Assembly (NCBI GenBank): GCA_035235625.1
Contig: CP141144.1
Coordinates: 20,147,014 to 20,211,013, forward strand
Direction of reading: 5' to 3'
DNA from: Saururus chinensis
Taxonomy: Eukaryota > Streptophyta > Magnoliopsida > Piperales > Saururaceae
DNA: 64,000 bases
Each line of letters opens with the position of its first letter. The first letter of the stretch is position 1. The notes beneath the pieces were generated by a model, which saw only the letters and a program-made list of their open reading frames with translations, searched no databases and was not told the origin of the DNA. The position numbers and the translations under genes were made by a program. Of the stretch, positions 46,101 to 55,693 are shown piece after piece.

Positions 46101-48299
46101 TCTTATCTATCCGAGATGGCCAACTTCTCGTGAGAGGACAATATGGTCTCATCTAATTAAGTTCCTACTACAAACGAAAACATCTATTATGCAAAGCTCT
46201 AAAATAGATGATTAATCTACCTTCTAATTAGCCTGAGCACAAGTGAAGAAATCCCAAAATTCCTCTTTGCATTAGTGCTAATTCTTCTTTTTACTCTTCA
46301 AATTTGTAATTATGTAGTATTATAAATTGATTTTAATATATAAATAGGCATAACTTGACTTTTATCCCCAGGAAGGCCACTTTTAAAGAGAATTGGAAAT
46401 TTAGGTTGGGGAGGGTGACATGTTGAGCATAGAGTCAGCCAACAAATTAAAAAGTCAAAATTATTTTATCTTCATATAAATCCATATTACCCCCCAAAAG
46501 TGGATAAACTCTTTGTCAGCTTGACAGCAGAGCAACAATGCTCAATTTGTTTGACATCAGAAGAGTCACTGTCTACAACTGGTAGATGATGACCAGATAA
46601 ACTTTTTTCTTTTTCTTAAAAAAAGAAAGGCAGCCTTGTAGGAGAGATGTCTTTTGCTACTTTAGAATCACACAACGCCAAGTGCCTTCACAATGTGGGA
46701 AGGTTCCCATCTTAGTTTTGGACTAAGCTACTATGATTTACCCTACTTGGATTGTCTGATTCACTTCCATCAAAATCATGTTTGATGAAGCCTAGCTGGA
46801 GGAGGTGAGCTCAAGTTAAGATGATGAAGCATATGCTTAATATAGTAGAAAGTAGGCATCATGGATCTGCTATGTATTAAAAGAGGGAACTCACCTGGCG
46901 TAGAAGACCAAGATGTGGTAAGGAGCACTTCTTCATACTTGAAACTAATTCCTTGGAATTTGCTATGCAAATTTGACCAAGACTTCATCCCTCATAAATG
47001 CCCAAAATGAAATTGAACAAGAACCCTGTACATCTCATATCCCACTGAAAGACAGTTATCTAAAGATAAATTATTCTTTTCAGTTTAGGATTTTATGCCA
47101 TTGGAAATCACCTTCCTGACTTATTAAAACAATTTGGACGTACTTAATTAACCTTAGCGTATTGTTCCCTTCTAGTTTGGTAGTCTAGATATATGAAACT
47201 TGACGTTAGTACAGATTTGCAAGTCTTGTAGTGTCGAAAGTTTGTACAATTATCTGGTTATAAGTTGAAAGTCTGTTTGTTGTGAAGTTTCCATTTGTTT
47301 ACTGGGTAAACATGCACATATTTTTGCCCATCCTTCTAAACTAATAAATCTTATGGCTGTAGATTTTACATTCATTCATTCCAAATTTATTGCTCCCTTA
47401 CCTCCAAGCATGGCTGAGTTTATGTGCTCCTTAAGATTGGCCTTCTACAGTCTCATAGACCTCAACAATCTGTGTAAAGAAATTGGTCCTCTAAAAAAAG
47501 CAGACAATATATGGGCGGCTTCTTCCTACTTAAAGAGACAATTTTTTGTGCCCCTAAACATGGAAATTCCTCACAAAGGTACTTGGTTCTCTACTCACTA
47601 TTTACCTTTCTCAACCAAATTTGGCTGCTTTATTAAATAAAGAAACTAGTGTTGTTCTTGTGTTGTGCAGGTGAGAAAACTGAAGTGAAAGACCATGGGC
47701 ATAATGTTGTGAGGATAACACAGTTGTTCTCTAGACTTCTAGCTTTATTAAAAATTAGTCCTGAAGATTGCCATCTTCCTGGCTGTTCCTACACATACAA
47801 TCTCGATACTTGTTGGTCTGACCATGAAACAGAAAATGAAGAAGAGGTTCTACTTGTGAATAATGCGAAAAAAATTAGCACAGACAACTTGTTATTCTTA
47901 TGGGGATTTAGGAATGGGATTTCTGCCAGAGAGCTTAAGTGCAAACTTTCTGAAGCTCACAGTGTCTTATTTACGGACTTTGAGTTGCGACTTGCGGATA
48001 AAACTTGTGCTGTCATAGTTTTTTGGAAGTCAGGCTCTGCACAGGCATTAATGGATGTCATGGATTCTGGAGGTAGTAATTTTGCCGCTCTAGAAGATAT
48101 GATATCAGCAGGGCTCAAAGCAGCAGGATATGAGGCTTATAAAAGGGTGTTTGATTTGGGCATTCCAGATGCAGATTTAGCTGACTGTTTGGACAAGGTG
48201 CTACGAGAGCCCCATTGTTGTCATTTGGATAACTCATGTAATGTGGCAACTGAGATATACTGGGAAAATGATTCAGTGATCCGACTGGATGAACTTTAA
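31134..48299 (+). CDS. PARN-like CAF1-family ribonuclease, probably catalytically impaired, eight exons
   Basis: Exons 31134-31435, 31832-31962, 32098-32286, 32374-32486, 38447-38563, 38622-38763, 47363-47578 and 47671-48299; phases agree and give 612 aa. The order of conserved blocks is that of plant poly(A)-specific ribonuclease: VKQVTKTNF, FELLQLAVCPF, YNFHLFPRDEF, GFDFNACIYDGISYMSR, SAHKPLIASNCLQDF, KFIAPLPPSMAEF and a C-terminal 'GYEAYKR' region. In true PARN the nuclease begins DFVAIDLEMTG; here it is DFVAVSSQRTG, with Ser46 and Gln48 at the acidic sites. Asp332 (LQDF) is kept, but the Exo III Asp appears to be Asn415 (GHNVV). This fits the plant PARN-like branch rather than AHG2-type PARN (comparison from memory). 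The Arg/Lys-rich N-terminus could be a targeting signal. Introns 4 (6.0 kb) and 6 (8.6 kb) are swollen by transposons. Confidence 0.88.
32487..33700 (+). other. PARN-like intron 4, left part; no feature recognised
   Basis: T-rich intronic sequence. Short frames (for example 33081-33365) lack any motif. A repeated phrase 'ttgttcatggcaattttg' / 'ttgttcatagcaatttcg' occurs at 32776 and 32902, part of a duplicated segment of about 100 bp. Confidence 0.35.
33950..34340 (+). pseudogene. LINE reverse-transcriptase C-terminal relic (intron 4)
   Basis: The plus-strand reading KLNVAEMQTLSRMCGTSWRD, then QIRNEYIRWT, then a frameshift into LKEKLMENRLLWYGLIQRRR. This is the well-conserved 3' part of plant L1-type LINE ORF2 ('AEMRMLRWMCG', 'RIRNEYIR', 'KMRENRLRWFGHVQRR'). 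The tail 'aaattgtgg' near 34352 is shared with a second relic at 60830-61545. The copy is truncated and has stops and a shift. Confidence 0.7.
36289..36567 (-). pseudogene. hAT transposase BED zinc-finger fragment (intron 4)
   Basis: A 92-codon frame with start and stop: IWEHAEKISGNKIRCICCRE, then YCSVTRLKYHLGRVPGHGAK, then VC. This is the BED-type zinc finger that opens plant hAT transposases, with the zinc-binding pairs Cys-x2-Cys and His...Cys in place. After it come a helical segment (VQELARGLCEEVGQKFVIEM) and a Ser run before the stop. The RNase H-like transposase core and dimerisation domain are absent, so it cannot be an active transposase. It runs antisense to the host gene. Whether the short frame is expressed is unknown. 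Confidence 0.65.
36600..38440. other. Right part of PARN-like intron 4; no gene recognised
   Basis: AT-rich to 37800, then GC-richer at 37840-38110. Minus-strand frames at 37565-37774 and 37840-38040 could be leader or exon relics of the hAT element, but I see no domain. Confidence 0.3.
38976..39614 (-). pseudogene. copia RNase H domain
   Basis: A 212-codon frame containing AYSDVDWVGDVVDCKSTTGY, then ISWKSKKQ, IVWLHWLLSDMGV and DNQSTIHI, the standard copia RNase H blocks. The normal 'SSAEAEYRA' reads STAKAENRA, a sign of decay. It ends close to the start of the left LTR. Confidence 0.85.
39649..40062 (-). pseudogene. copia reverse transcriptase, C-terminal half
   Basis: Begins MYGLKQAPYTWFEKFSASLL and carries the catalytic YVDD box (LLYVDDMIII) and EMKDLGFLQYFL. 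The N-terminal half is upstream at about 40080-40330 in broken frames. Confidence 0.88.
40744..41508 (-). pseudogene. copia integrase fragments
   Basis: The frame at 41284-41508 reads MDDYTCFPWVYLMHRWSNFL and later LCSNSSGEYLSSEFKVCL, where the family has DNGGEY: the second catalytic Asp is Ser. The frame at 40744-41037 carries 'GYGIGQKGYQYYDP' and 'LYISRHVFVEG', the end of the integrase region. At least one shift lies between them. Confidence 0.75.
41875..42218 (-). pseudogene. copia protease region, active site lost
   Basis: Overlapping frames read CSDWIFDFGATHHICQM and LSNVLHIPQLIVGLISISQL. These match the copia protease start ('W..DSGAT.H') and its 'VL.VP.L..NL.S..QL' block. The DSG active site is DFG here. 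Confidence 0.75.
42800..42990. repeat. GAACAGTG minisatellite in the copia leader
   Basis: About eight degenerate units built on gatgaacagtgc, some 12-30 bp apart, lie between the primer site and the gag region of the copia element. Confidence 0.7.
43272..44461. other. PARN-like intron 6, no gene recognised
   Basis: Contains a 114-codon frame at 43421-43765 and others with no recognisable domain. The host intron is not conserved sequence. Confidence 0.3.
44462..45644. mobile_element. Large inverted repeat with a tandem core (foldback-like), intron 6
   Basis: The left arm 44462-44856 starts tgatgcagcagacacaggaa. The right arm 45272-45644, read in reverse, starts tgatgcagtgaacacaggaa. The arms are imperfect inverted copies of about 375-395 bp. 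The core holds two tandem 184-bp units (44861-45044 and 45045-45228). The right arm has a TATA-like box (ctataaatag, near 45465) and ends in CA, so each arm may be a solo LTR in opposite orientation. Flanks show no clear target duplication. Minus-strand frames of the core ('NLLRTRPTSPTSKVAVGNNE') are unassigned. Confidence 0.7.
45710..46090 (-). mobile_element. copia LTR relic related to the intron 6 element
   Basis: The stretch 45990-46065 ('cacttaagagagggctgacc', 'aataagaaataa', 'taaactaccctttat') aligns with the LTRs at 38930-38990 and 43150-43215. The left edge near 45710 ('cactgatatctggtagaa') looks like a primer site plus LTR end in minus orientation. No coding part is attached. Confidence 0.4.
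46091..47362. other. PARN-like intron 6, right end; no feature recognised
   Basis: AT-rich intronic sequence leading to the acceptor at 47361-47362. A minus-strand 70-codon frame at 46776-46988 is without motif. Confidence 0.3.
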
Positions 48300-48840
48300 G
48301 GTTCTGATATGTCCTTGCATTTGGCAGCAATAACCACATCGGATTCATTTTGGCTTGGTATATCCAAGCCTAGAGTACATGGAATCGGAGTGGGGGTTCA
48401 AGTACACTGGGATATACTTGAACAAGAGTAATGCTAACTATGCTCGCAGCTTCCAAGAACACTTGCAGCATGCTCGCAGTGATGCACAGGCTCTATGCAG
48501 ATCTAGGCATGGGGCCTATGTGTGGCCCATGCATCATGGCGAGAATGCAAGTGATCCTCTAGGCGAGTGTACTTAGGATTTTCGACTAGAATGTTAGTGA
48601 TTCAGTGATCCAACTTGAAGGGCTTCAAGGATTGTTTTCAGTATGAGAGACAAGCGTGGAGACTCATGGAATTTGAAGAGTACAGGCAGCCGGGTATAAC
48701 GGAAGCTCTTGGTGGTGGCTGGTGTAGGAGGCCAAATTTCAACTTTTCTTCTATTCATCCTCATATATTATGTATGAAACACAATACATCTGAATAATAT
48801 ATGTAAACAATTCAATTTCAATGAAGAATAATTTAATGAC
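48300..48840 (+). other. Probable 3' UTR of the PARN-like gene
   Basis: Base composition stays exon-like for about 350 bp past the stop. A frame at 48355-48576 (73 codons, 'WGFKYTGIYLNKSNANYARS') is protein-like but in another frame and of no family I know. It may be 3' UTR or a lost terminal exon. Possible poly(A) signals (aatgaagaataat) lie near 48820. Confidence 0.45.
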
Positions 48841-49017
48841 AGAACAATAGCGTACGAACATTCAGATATCGAATCCCCTGGATGTTGTCTTGTATTCCAA
48901 CGCCCAAGAATGCCCTTTTATGCAATATAAACAATAGGTAGGGGGAAATATTTATTTAGAAGCAAAATATACCTAGGAACACCAATTATAAAATCGTCAT
49001 AGTTAAATGGAAGCTAA

Positions 49018-49520
49018 TTGTAGTGCCTTGAAATTTTAAATTACTTTAAAGTTTGGAGTGCCATTAATTCAAAAAATAATGGTCAAAATTAACTGTTTAT
49101 AGAAGAGTAACTAATTATTAATTTACATAATTATAAATTTTTTACAAAATAAGTCTTATCTGCCTTAGAAAAATGAAGTCGCGTATGTCCAAAAGTAATA
49201 CATAACAAAAGAACGTGACCAAATAAATCCAAAGCATAGATTTTTGAAGTTCTACGAGTAATCTTCATTAACATTATCTTTTTCATTTAGACTTGCCGCG
49301 TCTAAGAGTGGGTGAGTATAATTATATTTAATAGATAAAGTTAAATTCTATTAGCATTCTAAAATGTAAAGTATAAATAAATATGCATAAAAAATATTCT
49401 TATAATAATTTATATTTAAAAGTTGACTCAAAATAATATTATCAACTAATAGAATCCAACACTCTTTTAATATAAAAAGTCAAATAAAATAGTTCTTCAT
49501 AGAATCTTATCATAATAAAT
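49018..49520 (-). mobile_element. Ty3/gypsy LTR fragment (family L1), third copy
   Basis: 'gtagtgccttgaaattttaa' and the next 450 bp align with 16294-16740, in the same orientation. Truncated on the right. Confidence 0.6.
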
Positions 49521-49875
49521 TGTATTAAAAAGTGGGTTTAATGATATATAAGTGATATACAACTAAATTATATGTGTGTATTTTTAACAATAAATATAGA
49601 GAGGTGGTAGTGTTTTGCGCACACATTGATCCTCCCTACTTAGTTCATCTCTGATGAAGAATTACTTTCCATTGTCGTAGCCTTACAATTAACACGCCCA
49701 CACAAGGCTATTAAAGTCATTGTATATTAAGTATAGAGAGCACTCTCTATGATCTAGTGTTGTGTCAATGCCTTAAATTTTTGGTGTCGTCAAAGCAAAC
49801 AAACACTAGATTGGAGATCAATTCGGGGGAGTGGGTCAGGTATAAGCTCAAAACAATAGTCACACCCATGTATAT
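49521..49875. other. No gene recognised
   Basis: Short stretch between two LTRs; no frames of note. It contains the left target duplication (49871-49875) of the solo LTR. Confidence 0.4.
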
Positions 49876-50295
49876 TGTAAGAACCCTCATCTTTGAACCG
49901 GTTTTGGTTTTCTTTAATTATGAGTTATCGTGAGATTTACGCGTTTTCTGATCTTATTCGGTGATTTCATAAGTAAATAGTGTTTGTGATAGTTTTAACA
50001 AAAATTAACTTCAATATTAGTAGTTTTAAGTGATTTTAAACCAAATGTGAATTTTTGAGATTTTTCGGAATTTTTACTATTTTCCCAAAAATTAGGGTTT
50101 TGGCGGGACCCCTGTGGGCCCCACCGTCGAAAATTTTATTTTTCTGTCAAATGAACCTAGACATATACTTAAGGTCACACAAAAATTTTCAGAATTTTAT
50201 TAGGCTTAATTTGTGCTTAAATTTACAAAATGACCACTTTTAGCCTACTTTTCATATTTACACCCCAAAACTTACCTATGCCTATCCCAACCCTT

Positions 50296-50306
50296 ACTAT
50301 AAAAGG
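50296..50306 (+). promoter_or_regulatory. TATA box of the solo LTR
   Basis: actataaaagg, 420 bp from the LTR start, a position and sequence typical of retrotransposon promoters. Confidence 0.65.
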
Positions 50307-52315
50307 GCAAACCAGAGCCATTCCCATTTTTGGGAATAGGCTAAGGAAGGAGGCTGGCCTAATCCCCACTTAGGCCCGAATTAGAAGCCGATTAAGGTAA
50401 GCTTGCTCTAATTAAGCACTAATCATTGGCTTTTCTCTTAATTTCTTCCAAATCTACCATTTTCCCCTTGATTCAATTCGTTTTTGACCATCAAAAGCTA
50501 TTGATTTGCGTTTTACTATAAACCCTAGCATTCAAAATTCGATTTTTACTACCAATAAGCCCTAGATCTAAGATTTAATTAGGGATTTCTTGAGTAAATC
50601 GATTTCCATTAGAGTTTAATTCAAACTCATTGTGTTTTCAAGGATTTCAAGAAGGGTGACTCTTCAATCCGAGCTTAATCAAGTGCTGAGGTAATGGGTC
50701 TTCAAAATCTCTGTTTATCCATGGTAAAACTCTTCATTTTTGGCTTATTTCGAAATGGGTTGCTTGATTTAGTGTGTTAATGGTAAGATTAGAAAATGGA
50801 ATTATTTAATCCCGATTTCTTAGGGTTTTGCATTATTATGGTTTGGTTTGATATTCTGGAAGTCAAGGAGGACTTTTGATGATGATTAGGGTGTTAGATG
50901 TGGATTTGAAGTGCTATCTATGGTGTTTCGGTTTGGATTTGCGAAAGGAAGAAGATGACTGTTTTGCCGTGTTGGCGATCGATCAGCCTTGCAGGGCGAT
51001 CGATCGGCTGAACTGAAAATTTCAAATTTATGCGTGTAACCGATCGAACGGCCTGAAGGGCGATCGATCGGCTACGTAAAACCGTATGTTGTGTGTATGA
51101 TGCCTATTTTGATGATTCCACTTTAGCTTGCCAATTTTATATGAATGTGGAGTGTTTTAAGCTATGTTAGGCTACTGGAAATGCATGCTATTGAGTTTAT
51201 AGAGTTGAGACATATGCTTAGAGATGGTGGGATGACTTATGTTTTGTGGCATGATGTTGGAATCGTTATATTGAAATTATGAACGGTTGGTTCCCTTTGG
51301 ATAAGCATATATTTTCAGTAGGACTACAATCATTGTTGGACTGATTTGTCATGATAAATTGTGATTAATGGTGTGTGAATGTTGGTGATTGCCATGACTC
51401 AATGATGAAATGAGTGATGTTATAGATGTTTAGCCTTTGTGGTTGAGTTTTGCATTTAACTATGATTTCAACGATTCTTCTACTATGATTTCCGCTGGAA
51501 TTCATGTTTAGGTAGAAATTCACATGTGTAGTGTGGTAGTGAGTTGATTTTCAAGCATGTTAATATGCATTATGTGAAAGGCTTCTACTAGTTACACACA
51601 CATGTGGGGGTTAAATGATGATGTTGAAGCTTAATATCGTGATTATGAATGATGCATTAGGGGCTGGTGAGAGCACTTATCATGATTAGGATTCATGTAT
51701 GCTTTGCCCACGCATGTACCATGCTGCACGCATCATGAAAATGGATTTCCAATTGAGGCTTCATCGTGATTAATCGAATTTGACCGATTGGATGCAATGT
51801 GATGGAATTGTGTGCCGGGTTTATCGGTCGTGGATTAATCGCAAGTTGATTGGTCCGAAAGGACATATTTTGATTTGAAGTTCCTGTGTGGAATGAGTGC
51901 ACTCCCCGGGTTGAGTCTTGTTTAATGGAATGATGTGGGGACGAGTTGCGTACTTGTCTTGCGGATATGTGAGAATATTATTATGTGTGCCATCTGGACC
52001 CTGAGAATCCAGTGTGGTATGCCGTGTGCACCCCGCTACCACGTGTTCTAGGGTTCTCTGTGTGAGAACTCGGGCTCTTCCCTCCGCAGGAGATGTCCCT
52101 GGGCGAACACCCCTGCTCTAGATTCTCTGTGTGAGAATGGGACATCCTTGGCCAGGATTGTCTAGGGCGAGCAGTATAGGGATTGACAACCCCGATCTTT
52201 CTTGAATTCTTGTGTAGAATTTTGAACCGTGACACGCCTTCGTGGCCTTGTCTATGCTCCCGTCTGTGTGACATTGTTGTGTGGTTACTCCTTGATGGAG
52301 GTTGATTTGATACTA

Positions 52316-52470
52316 TGCATGTGGAATATGTATGTTAGAGATACATCTATGCATGTTGATTTTGATGTTATGTATGTGGAATATGTATGTTAGAGATACA
52401 TCCATGCGGGATTGGTTATGATGTGAATGCATGTGGGAATATGTATGCTAGAGATACATCCATGCAGGTT
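52316..52470. repeat. Three-unit tandem repeat in the solo LTR
   Basis: Units of about 60 bp, each with 'ggaatatgtatg' and 'agagatacatc.atgc'. Each unit also has an internal inverted repeat (gtatgt / acatac-like). Confidence 0.75.
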
Positions 52471-53105
52471 GAATTATGCATTATGATGCAGTGTTAAGTG
52501 ATATGAATGTGTGATCAGAAAGTGATGCACCATGTAAATCTTTGATCTGAAACGATCTCATTTCTAAGCTATCGTATTTTCTACGTTGACAGTGATATTT
52601 AAAACCATTGCTGAATGTTAAAACTCACCCCTCTTTTGTGTTTTGATTTGGGGCTGCGTGGTGCGACACGCAGATGAACAGGATTGCCTCTATGAGGAAA
52701 GGTCAGAGGTAGCTTGGGTGTGATGATGGAGATCGTTGCGTGACTTATCATCGTTTATTTCATGCTTTATGTTCGAACCTTTGTGTAGGGTTCTTGTTTG
52801 GATTTATGTCATATTATGCAGTTGTGATGCTTATGACTTATTTTGAGCCGGTGTGGGCTTTACTTAACTAAGTTTGTGGGTTTGAGATTGTTGTTTACTT
52901 TGTGATAAGCAACACATTTTCTCCCTTTTTATTTACTCTTGCTCAAAGGATTGTGCGCACTCCGTGTCGCTGTTAATCGCCCGTGGTTAGGGTTAAGTCT
53001 TCCGCTAGATCATTTCTAAATTTTCACTTCGTCGCCCCCACGCGCTTGACCAGCCCCTGGACCGGGTTCGGCTCGGGTCGGGCATCGCCGGGGCGTGACA
53101 TATAT

Positions 53106-53797
53106 ACCAAGGGCGATGTGGGTCAAATATAAGTTAAATATTACCTTTCTGCGAGAGGTTTTTGTTTCAATGAAAAATTCTACTATTAGTGATAATTTTT
53201 TGCCTTTCGATAATAATAATTGTCGCTAAATTTGATTGTTTGGTACAACTATTTTTTCATTGCAAAAGGTTTCTATTAGTGAGTTTTTTATTTGTTGCAA
53301 AAAAAATCCATCTTTATTGCCCTATTTTGTTATAGTATTTGACTACCAAACTGTAGTACCTACTCTATGGTCCTTACCCTCTCTTGAGGTATAGTCATAT
53401 GCCTAGAATTCATCATAGTCCCTCAAAACTCTCAAGAATTTAACATTGTTTTCCCGTTTAACCATTCAATACTCATGTGGAATTAGTCTTACAAATCCTC
53501 TAAGAATCTTACTTAAACTAGGATTTTTATTGTATTAAGCGTACTCAAGAGTGGCTTGCATTATTACTTGACAATAAGTCCATTGCCATGTTAGCACCTT
53601 TGTAAATGACTATCCGCATGTCAATATATGTCAACACTTAGAATGCTTGTTTTTTCTTTTTCTCAGCAACATGGTACTGACATGTCTAGCTCATGTAGAT
53701 CGTCATTGACACTCTCATTGATGCATCAAAGTACGTCAATAGTGAGTCCAGGAGTACATTGACATGCTCATCAACATTTTATCCTTAGTAATAGATG
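53106..53797. other. No gene recognised
   Basis: AT-rich spacer between the solo LTR and the next LTR-like block. No frame or motif of note. Confidence 0.35.
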
Positions 53798-53947
53798 TGT
53801 ACATCCCAAATTTCAAACCAAAACCAATGGTGGAGGTGGTTGTGCATCTTGCACAATAGAGGGCAAGGGAAGGTTCAGGGTTGAGTAAAGGCCGTCACTA
53901 GCTAAGCCCTATGCAGGTGAACTAATCCACCTTCGGTCAAGGTAGGT

Positions 53948-54076
53948 GTGCGCCCGGGCTCATTCGGCCATCGGATTTATATCCGACGGCCTATCAAATT
54001 CACGGGGCATTTAAACCCATGAGTTTAATGGGCCGTCAGATATAAATCCGACGGCTCAATGAGCCCGGGCGCACGC
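53948..54076. mobile_element. Short inverted-repeat element (MITE)
   Basis: The left end gtgcgcccgggctcatt and the right end aatgagcccgggcgcac are exact inverted repeats of 17 bases. The pairing continues imperfectly through 'cggatttatatccgacgg' to a small loop, about 128 bp in all. A related palindrome (accggatttaaatccgacggt) is at about 55968. Confidence 0.65.
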
Positions 54077-54108
54077 CGACGCGCGTGAGCCCGGGCTCAT
54101 ATTAACTT

Positions 54109-54112
<4 letters not shown>

Positions 54113-54146
<34 letters not shown>
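54113..54146. repeat. (TA)n microsatellite
   Basis: About 17 AT dinucleotides inside the LTR-like block. Confidence 0.9.
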
Positions 54147-54149
<3 letters not shown>

Positions 54150-55034
54150 GTGCGCGCGCGATTGCGGTGCGCGTAACGCGCGACCGCGACGGGTGGTATG
54201 CACGCCCATTGCGCTGCGCGTGGGCGACACGAAACGGCAGGCGCCGCTGCCTGAAATAGTGGCACCGTAGTTTCTGGCGGTGCGGCGCTACAGTTTCGGC
54301 GGCTCGGGGTCTATATATACCCCATTTGTTCCTCTTTTTTCTACTAGAACTTCTCCTCCCCCGTTTCTGATTGTTCTAAGGCCGATTAAAGCTGTTCAAG
54401 ACCCGTTTCCTACTAAATCGAGCATGCTCTACGTAATGGAGCAATCATTTCTTCGAGTTGGTGATCGTATGAGGAGGAAATGCCCCAAGACAAGGAGAGG
54501 TTCTGCCCATTATCATCGTACACTGACCAACTTCATTTTCTCTGTTTCTGGCTATCCTAACTCCGATTTAGTCAATTCAAGAGGTGTTCTTGACTAAATC
54601 AAGTGTTCTATGCAATGGAGGGTTCCGTTTTAGAGTTAGTGATTATATGAGGAGGAGATGCCCCGAGACTAAAAGAAACCCTGCCCGTCATCCTCGAACA
54701 CCGGAACAAGAAAAAGAGACCAGGAGAAAGACGGGGTTCTGGCCAAAGTAGCCGAGCCACAACCAAAGAAGCATTCCCAAGTAGGGGAGGTTCTATCCGC
54801 TGCCCACAGGCACGGAGAACGAGAAGAGTCTCCGATTTTAGCGCGTGTTTGTACATAGTCTTTCGGTGCAAGAAGAGGAACATATGGAGGCTAAAGGAAG
54901 CTTTGTCTCCTACCCTCGGATCCTAAAGGAAGGACGCCAAGAAGGAACGAATGGTGGGAGTAAGCATTTATGATCTCCCGTTTTAATTATAGAACGACAT
55001 GTGCTAGTTATAATGTGTGCTATGCTACGATTCA

Positions 55035-55125
55035 TATGCTTGCTATGCTTATATGTTATGATGTATGCTTATATGTCATGATGTGCGCTTTATATACCAT
55101 GATGTATGCTTATATGCTATGACGT
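55035..55125. repeat. Tandem repeat, unit about 24 bp
   Basis: Three to four units of the type tgatgtatgcttatatgcta. Confidence 0.65.
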
Positions 55126-55693
55126 GTGTGGTCTCGCTCTAGGGTAGAGCGAGACGTGTAATATGTGTTTTCGGTCTCGGCTCAGTGATAGAGCGAGATG
55201 TGTATATGTGGTTATGATCCCTCTCGGTGGTACAACGAGATGTACTATTTTATTGATTTATTAATTTCCGCTCTACTCCGATAGATTACGAGTTTTAGTA
55301 TGATTTCGATTTAATTTTGGTATATACATATTTTAACGTATATGATTTTGTGATGTGTGATGTATGTAGTAGCCAATAGGTAGAACTACGTTCAGATTTG
55401 ATCGTGTTGGAATAATATCGAATACGTACGTAGGCAACCAATGGTAAGGCAACGTTGGCCCGATCCAAATTAATTATGAATATATGTTTTATGTTGTTTG
55501 TCATGCAATGAACTATGAAGCTTCATTGTGTATGTCCGTTACAACTTAAGTCTACGTATGGGGAAGCCTTGAAGCTTCGTAGTGTATAGACGAACGTTGT
55601 ACCTTTCGCACACAGACGATGATTCCTGGCTCAAAGAAAAGAAAAAAAATTTATTAGTGATTTTGTGGACCCAGCTCGGGTCGGGTTGTTACA

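Larger units (their letters stand above)
49876..53100 (+). mobile_element. Solo LTR, 3225 bp, with 5-bp target duplication
   Basis: Begins TGTAAGAACCC and ends GGGGCGTGACA. It is flanked on both sides by tatat (49871-49875 and 53101-53105), the 5-bp duplication expected of LTR retrotransposons. A strong TATA box (actataaaagg, 50296-50306) gives plus orientation. No gag or pol sequence lies inside, so it is a solo LTR left by recombination. The ends suggest Ty3/gypsy. Frames at 51693-52274 are chance. It holds two paired-palindrome modules (50974-51074) and a three-unit repeat (52316-52470). Confidence 0.85.
53798..55693 (+). mobile_element. LTR-like block, probable solo LTR
   Basis: Starts tgtacatcccaaatttc and ends gggtcgggttgttaca, both in LTR style. 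A TATA box (gtctatatatacccc) is at about 54309-54323. There is no gag-pol, and no matching target duplication was seen, so the limits are tentative. It contains a MITE (53948-54076), a TA run (54113-54146) and tandem repeats of 'tgcttatatg.tatgatgt' (55035-55125). Confidence 0.4.
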
